Assembly: GCF_009905375.1 (NCBI RefSeq)
Contig: NC_133650.1
Location: forward strand, 292,220,270-292,284,269
Origin: Apium graveolens
Lineage: Eukaryota > Streptophyta > Magnoliopsida > Apiales > Apiaceae
DNA length: 64,000 nt
Direction of reading: 5' to 3'
This document shows, piece by piece, positions 59,501 through 64,000 of the stretch. Numbering within the stretch: position 1 is the first letter of the stretch; every line of letters begins with the position of its first letter. The position numbers and the translations under genes are program-made. The notes beneath the pieces were generated by a model. The model did no database searches, was not told where the DNA came from, and saw only the letters and a list, made by a program, of their open reading frames with translations.

Positions 59501-59739
59501 TGTAGATGAGTTATGCAAGATTGTAAGAACGATATCATTATCAGTTGTAAGTTGAACTAGTTGGGATTTGGTACGATGTAATAAAAGTTAAGGTTGTGGT
59601 TTGTTTTCATACATTAACCTGTTGCGATCCGTGGTTGTGTAAAGAAGGGTCAATGCATATAATATTTTATATTTAGGTTTATATATTGGGTGTGTGTTGA
59701 GAACCCCAAACTTCTGACTCGGGTTTGGAGGGCGTCACA
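56562..59739 (+). repeat. Gypsy-3 3' LTR, lacking its first ~460 bp
   Basis: Starts with AACAAAACCCGTATTC, equivalent to 48411 onward in the first LTR, and runs to GGGCGTCACA. Short open stretches (57187-57400, 58193-58531) have no family features and lie in LTR sequence. AT-rich TTAATTAA tracts occur at 57780-57920. Confidence 0.82.
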
Positions 59740-61852
59740 ATCGGGGTTCGCCGGATTTCAGCGAAGTCGTCGGTTTATGGGTTAACCCAGATTCCGGTTG
59801 AAATTCAACCGGAGTTCTTGGCAACCCGGTTGAATTCCCCAACCCGACCCGTTTCCCCAATTTCAATTCCAACAAATTGTTTCTGAAATTCCTTTTTAAA
59901 AAATAAATCAAAATTCATTTCTATTTTCTAAAAATCATTTCTTTTAATTTTAAAAATTATTTAGTTAATATTTTTGAATTCTAAAAATTATTTACTTAAT
60001 TATTTTAAATTCCAATTTTTTTATTTTCAAAAATTAAAATTTGATTAAATTATTTATAATTTATTTTAGTTAAATATTTATGGATTTAATTAATTAATTA
60101 AATCATTTAATCAATTAATTATATATAGTTAAATAAAGTACAATTATTTATAATTAATTCAAATAATTCCAAAAAATTATTTTGAGCTTTTAAAATTTAT
60201 ATTTAGGTATTTAAAATCAAATAATATTATTATTAATTGATTTATTTCTATTTAATTCTTATTTTATTCGTAATAAATAAACCGTTCATCCGTTTAACAT
60301 GAAACGAACGCGTATAGACTCAAAAAATATTCTGCTTCCAATAAAAATACTTTTGAGACCTAATTTCTTTTGTATTGAAAGGTCGTTTGATTCGCAAGTC
60401 ATTATGAGTCGGTAGCTGATCCATAAATACTGTTATTGACCCGATTTCAATTCTAAAAGCACCGAGTCCTAACTTTTGACAACCTGACTTATGTGTTACA
60501 TAAAATATGTGACTACGTGTTATATGAATAACATGATTACATGTTATGTGATATGCATGCTATCTGTTTACAGTTTTAAAATGCCATGATTAGTTATAAA
60601 CGACCAGGTAGACGTCAAGACATATAGTTACGTCGATGGAGTTTGGTTCTGTCAATTAAAATAGTCCCTTTATTTATAGAATCGAGTCGCAAGGAGCGCA
60701 GTCAAGTGTTAGACGGAGTCGGTAGCCAACAGTTATAAGCCAAGGTTATAGTGAGAAGTAATCAAGCATACCAGGCAAGTTTTCTGTACTATTATAATGT
60801 CAGAATAGTTTATCTTTCTACTTATCAGATCGCTAATTATATCATGCAAGTATTCCTGAACTTTCTTGTAATATAACTGCAAGTATCATTACCTTCACTT
60901 AACATTCAAGTGATATTCATTTTGAACTCTATTATGCAAGTATTTCTTCCCTATTCTAAGTTCAAAATAGTTAAACGTTTAATATTTCGCTGTAAATTAC
61001 TCTATACAGTAGAACGTTGAGATGAGATTAGCGAATAACTAATTGTTCTAGTTATTTCGCCATCGATTGTTGAGATGACTCCGGACCATGAGAAATGGGG
61101 AGTTATATTGTTAAGGATGTTGTTTGATTGGATTCCTTTGGTTAAAAAATCTTTTTATGGATTGGATGGTTGCGTAAGAGGTCGTGGCGCTGGTCTAGTG
61201 TGAGCTACGTATTATACAGGATATAATACCTTGCTAGGCCAATATGTGCCTTGGGTACCATTTGTTTAGTTGAATATGTTTCGACATACCGATGTTGCTC
61301 CGCGGCTTATCACCGGCGGCAATACACCATCGTTTGAGGATTCCAATCCAAAAATATATATAATAGTGTTGTTTATTATCAAAACTTATATCAGTTCTTG
61401 ATATTGCTTAGGTATTGTGGTTTGGTTTTAGTTTTCAGACATGTTGTCGTTGTTTTAATCATAAGCTATATACTGCTTGCTGAGCATTCCTTTCGCTCAT
61501 ACTTGTTTCATATTCTGATCCTTTCAGCTAGACCAGAGTATGCTTGAGATTCAGTTTTGATCAGACATCGAGTGCTTGTAAATAGTTTGGTGTGTTTTCC
61601 AGGTAGACTATTTTGGGACGCTTGAATAGTCTTGAGGTTTGTAATAAAATTTGAATAGTTGTAAAATAAATTAGATTTATGGGTTGTAATAACCTTTGGT
61701 TTGTAATAGTGCCCGTTTCATACTATAACCTGTTATTGATCCAGTTGCATGCAAGGGGTCATAATTATTATTTTATTATGCTGTGCATATTTTAGAATTG
61801 ATTATCAGTTAGTAACTCCCAAATCTAGACCCCGGATTTGAGGGTGTTACAT
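59740..61852 (+). repeat. Gypsy-2 3' LTR, right piece
   Basis: Begins with the duplicated ATCGG and ends GAGGGTGTTACA at 61852. The last 98 bp match the 5' LTR remnant at 41452-41547. AT-rich around 59880-60260; no coding seen. Confidence 0.83.
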
Positions 61853-62451
61853 TTCTGATAGTTTATGTCCAAATATCATCAATTATAACTAACATAGTTA
61901 TTTCTTATTGATGTGACTTTCAAATCTCATTTTTTAGGGAGTGCAAGAAGAAACTTCAAGTTTGAATCTTTTGGATCATACTCTTTCTCATTAAGTGACA
62001 AGTCATTTAGCAATTTTTGAAATCTGTCATAGATTTCAGTCAAGGACTCATCAGGTTTTGAGTCAAAGTGTTCATACTCCTGAGTGAGTATAATCCTTTT
62101 GTTCTTTTTTATAGCAGTCGTGCGTTAACACTTAACCTTCAAAGTGTCCCAAATTTCCTTGGCTGTGTTGCATCCAATCACCCTATTGGACATAACACTG
62201 TCTAGACTGCTATGCAAAAGATATCTGACTTTTGCATTTTTCATAATAGATGGAAGATCTTCAGGAGTACAGTCATTTTTGTCCTTGTCAACCATCTTCC
62301 ACTCTTGACCGGGAACTGCAACAGCCAGTTTCATGGTCCTGTTCAGATATTCAGGATCTGTTTCTTCCAGGAACATAGCCATCTTTACTTTTCAGATTGG
62401 ATATTCATTAATCTTCAAGATTAGAACTTTAATGGTTTCATATATGCTCAT
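61853..62451 (-). pseudogene. Copia E gag, N-terminal part
   Basis: Start ATG 62449-62451 (MSIYETIKVLILK). TGA at 62392-62394 replaces the conserved Trp (EYPI*KVKM). Then an open stretch with CNTAKEIWDTLKVKC (to 62125), and QEYEHFDSKPDESLTEIYDR and KDSNLKFLLALPKK further on, with another Trp-to-TGA change near 61945. The reading is cut at 61853 by the Gypsy-2 3' LTR. The structure resembles Sirevirus-type gag. Confidence 0.8.
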
Positions 62452-62562
62452 GTTATGGTTGATTTGATTTGTGGCTGGTGGTGGTGGGGGATTCTGTTGA
62501 GCTTCTTTATCTGCATTATTGATTATTTTCTGGATCTTAAACTGTTTGTGTATCAACAAAAA

Positions 62563-62574
62563 ACTCTGATACCA
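62563..62574 (-). other. Primer-binding site of Copia E
   Basis: On the element strand TGGTATCAGAGT, one mismatch at its end to the initiator methionine tRNA complement, two bases from the LTR. Confidence 0.8.
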
Positions 62575-62576
62575 AT

Positions 62577-63101
62577 TGTTAGGCCTTTAAGTATACTATA
62601 GAGGGGGGGATGAATACAGTAATAACAAACAGGTCGAATTAAGTACTTAACAGTGAAGAACAATTTTTGTATTATTGAATACAAACCTGTTACATGACTC
62701 TCTCAAAGGATGAACAAATATCCTTGAGAGCTGCTAGGTTATGTGTATGATGAAATAATGCACGACACATATACTGTTAACATAATCTTTACTTATATAA
62801 TGCACAGTTACACAATCAATCAGTTGATATAATATACATGAATAAGGAATCCTAATACATATCCAACTATTGATTGCTACAAATAAGTTCTACACCGACA
62901 TATCTCTGTAAATATATCATCTTGTGATATCTCCTGATTTCCAACTTAACAAATACTGATATGAATAAATGCTGATGACAAGTACTGATCAACAAATACT
63001 GTTGATGAATGCTGATGATGTCACCTTTGTCAAACACTGATATCAAATATTGATGGCAAACTCTGATAACTATATACAGATATCATTAATTATATCTAAC
63101 A
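62577..63101 (-). repeat. Copia E 5' LTR (525 bp)
   Basis: TGTTAGGCCT...ATATCTAACA in plus coordinates with matching inverted ends TGTTAG/CTAACA. It carries a G-rich block followed by ATGAATACAG near the start, like other Copia LTRs here. The 3' LTR is outside the window. Confidence 0.75.
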
Positions 63102-63500
63102 CAGCCTTATATTATACATATTGTTATTCCAGTGATAGCACTCTTATCATGAGAACAAAAAACTTATATTCAAATCACTTAACCTGTTAAACACATCCCT
63201 GAACTTTTAAATAAACAAAGGTGTTTTGTAATTGTATATATCATCACTATCATCACCACACCGATTTTACCATCACCTCCACTACCACTATCACTACCAC
63301 ATACAATCACTAAAATTAAATATAATCACCGGAGTTTGAATCACAACCACTATCATTATCACCAATCACCTACATCATCACTAAATATAAGCCCCAATCA
63401 CTCAAAACTCAACATACGAAATTTCATTACAAATCACTAAAAAGTATAAAAACCAATCACCACCACCGTCATAAAAATCATCTTTACCATAACTTTAGCA
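63102..63500. other. Unassigned sequence, ATC/CAC-rich low complexity
   Basis: Flank of Copia E. 63243-63480 is rich in ATCACC/ACCACTATC-like short repeats. No gene or element end seen. Confidence 0.5.
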
Positions 63501-63793
63501 TGTTGAGTAATTAGTCGCTTTAAAATCTTAAGGTGTTCGAGAAAATCTTAATTGGATCTTATATTATATTCTAGTACCCCCTCTAATTTTTTGTCGAAAA
63601 GTGGAATACGGGGGCGCCATCTTTTAGGTATAAATTTGTCTTATTGTTCATAATAAATTGTGAGAATGTTGAAGGAGGCAAATAGTCATTCTCTACCGAC
63701 CTGAGTTCTGATACTATGTTGAGTAAACAATCGCTCTGAAATATTAAGGTGTTAGATTAAGATTCCAATTGGATCTTACATTATATTCTAACA
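63501..63793 (-). mobile_element. TRIM-like miniature LTR element (293 bp)
   Basis: Two direct repeats, 63501-63576 and 63717-63793, both start TGTTGAGTAA and share AAGGTGTT and TTGGATCTTA blocks; the second ends CTAACA. Directly next to the right repeat, 63705-63716 reads TAGTATCAGAAC on the minus strand (primer-binding-site-like). Directly next to the left repeat, 63577-63584 reads AGAGGGGG on the minus strand (polypurine-like). This is the layout of a terminal-repeat retrotransposon in miniature. No clear target duplication is seen. Confidence 0.65.
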
Positions 63794-64000
63794 CCCTAGG
63801 ATTGATCTTATGTATGTATATCTTTTGTTATACTTATCGGTCGAAAATAAAAGTAGAAAGAGCAACGACGATAGATCATATGTTACATAGATCATATGTT
63901 ACATTGATAAGAAGGTTGCAATAGTGATGATATTAATAATTAACAATGCTGATCGACATGTTGGTGGCATCATTTAGACATAATTAAGGTAGCGAGGAAA
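63794..64000. other. Unassigned sequence
   Basis: No gene, repeat end or coding homology recognised up to the window edge. Confidence 0.4.

Larger units (their letters stand above)
47952..59739 (+). mobile_element. Gypsy-3: two LTR pieces around a truncated Copia
   Basis: Starts TGTAATATCCGGGAC and ends GGGCGTCACA, flanked by ATCGA/ATCGG. Contents: LTR bases 47952-49770, Copia D fragment 49771-56561, then LTR sequence that starts again at the point equivalent to 48411 and runs to 59739. The stretch 48411-49770 is therefore present twice (again from 56563). No Gypsy internal coding remains. A 5' LTR plus a 3' LTR carrying Copia D, followed by one deletion, explains this. Confidence 0.8.
41452..61852 (+). 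mobile_element. Gypsy-2: Tekay-like chromovirus, split by Athila and Gypsy-3
   Basis: Plus-strand Ty3/Gypsy element. The last 96 bp of the 5' LTR (41452-41547) match the end of the 3' LTR (GGGGTCATAATT...GTTACA, 61755-61852). Primer-binding site, gag, protease, RT, RNase H, integrase, chromodomain and polypurine tract follow in order. The 3' LTR (46672-47951 and 59740-61852, about 3.4 kb) is split by Gypsy-3. The rest of the 5' LTR should lie beyond Athila, left of the window. It is inserted in Copia E gag at 61853. Confidence 0.88.

Noticed and set aside
63241..63480. Possible minisatellite of ATCACC units
   Set aside because: No fixed period; only compositionally biased low complexity.

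Overview
The window is a eudicot plant repeat block, built entirely of LTR retrotransposons inserted into one another. I see no host gene, tRNA or rRNA. The internal families (Tekay-like chromovirus, Athila-like Gypsy, Sirevirus-like Copia) are plant-specific. An asterid, perhaps an Apiaceae, is only a guess. Almost every coding region is broken by stops or frameshifts, so most CDS-like entries are pseudogenes.

Nesting, from outside in. Copia E (minus strand) keeps its 5' LTR (62577-63101) and gag start. It was split at 61853 by Gypsy-2 (plus strand, Tekay-like). Gypsy-2 has its gag-pol at 42086-46635, only the last 96 bp of its 5' LTR in view, and a 3' LTR in two pieces (46672-47951 and 59740-61852). 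An Athila-like element (minus strand) sits in the Gypsy-2 5' LTR and ends at 41451. Gypsy-3 (47952-59739) sits in the Gypsy-2 3' LTR and has been reduced to two LTR pieces around a 5'-truncated Copia D (49771-56561). Within Athila, Gypsy-1 (plus strand, 1-4573) interrupts pol, and Copia A (minus strand, 6111-38617, TSD ATTTT) interrupts gag/pro. Copia A itself carries Copia B (plus strand, 11602-19044, TSD AATTT) and Copia C (minus strand, 24833-36727, TSD TCTAC/TGTAC). This gives five nested layers. A TRIM-like miniature element lies at 63501-63793.

Copia A, C and D form one large Sirevirus-like family with LTRs of about 1.0-1.07 kb. Their order is gag, then pro-IN-RT-RNase H, then an unusual third ORF of about 1,500 codons. 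Three things stand out. (1) A 1,240-bp segment of gag in Copia A has GT-AG ends and is cleanly absent from Copia C, leaving Gag fused to protease. The Gag stop lies just upstream of the acceptor, and Copia B has equivalent sites. This looks like splicing that switches between Gag and Gag-Pol. (2) The third ORF has its own upstream region with a TATA box about 110 bp before the ATG, conserved in C and D and degenerate in A. (3) A 10-bp motif, ATCCGTCGRG (reverse complement CYCGACGGAT), occurs roughly 100 times by eye. It is found in LTRs, in the pol-ORF3 spacer and inside all three ORFs, where it is read in different frames.

Copia B is a different Sirevirus-like family that has lost most of pol. 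Its LTRs are still similar and its gag already carries several lesions, so it was probably moved in trans.
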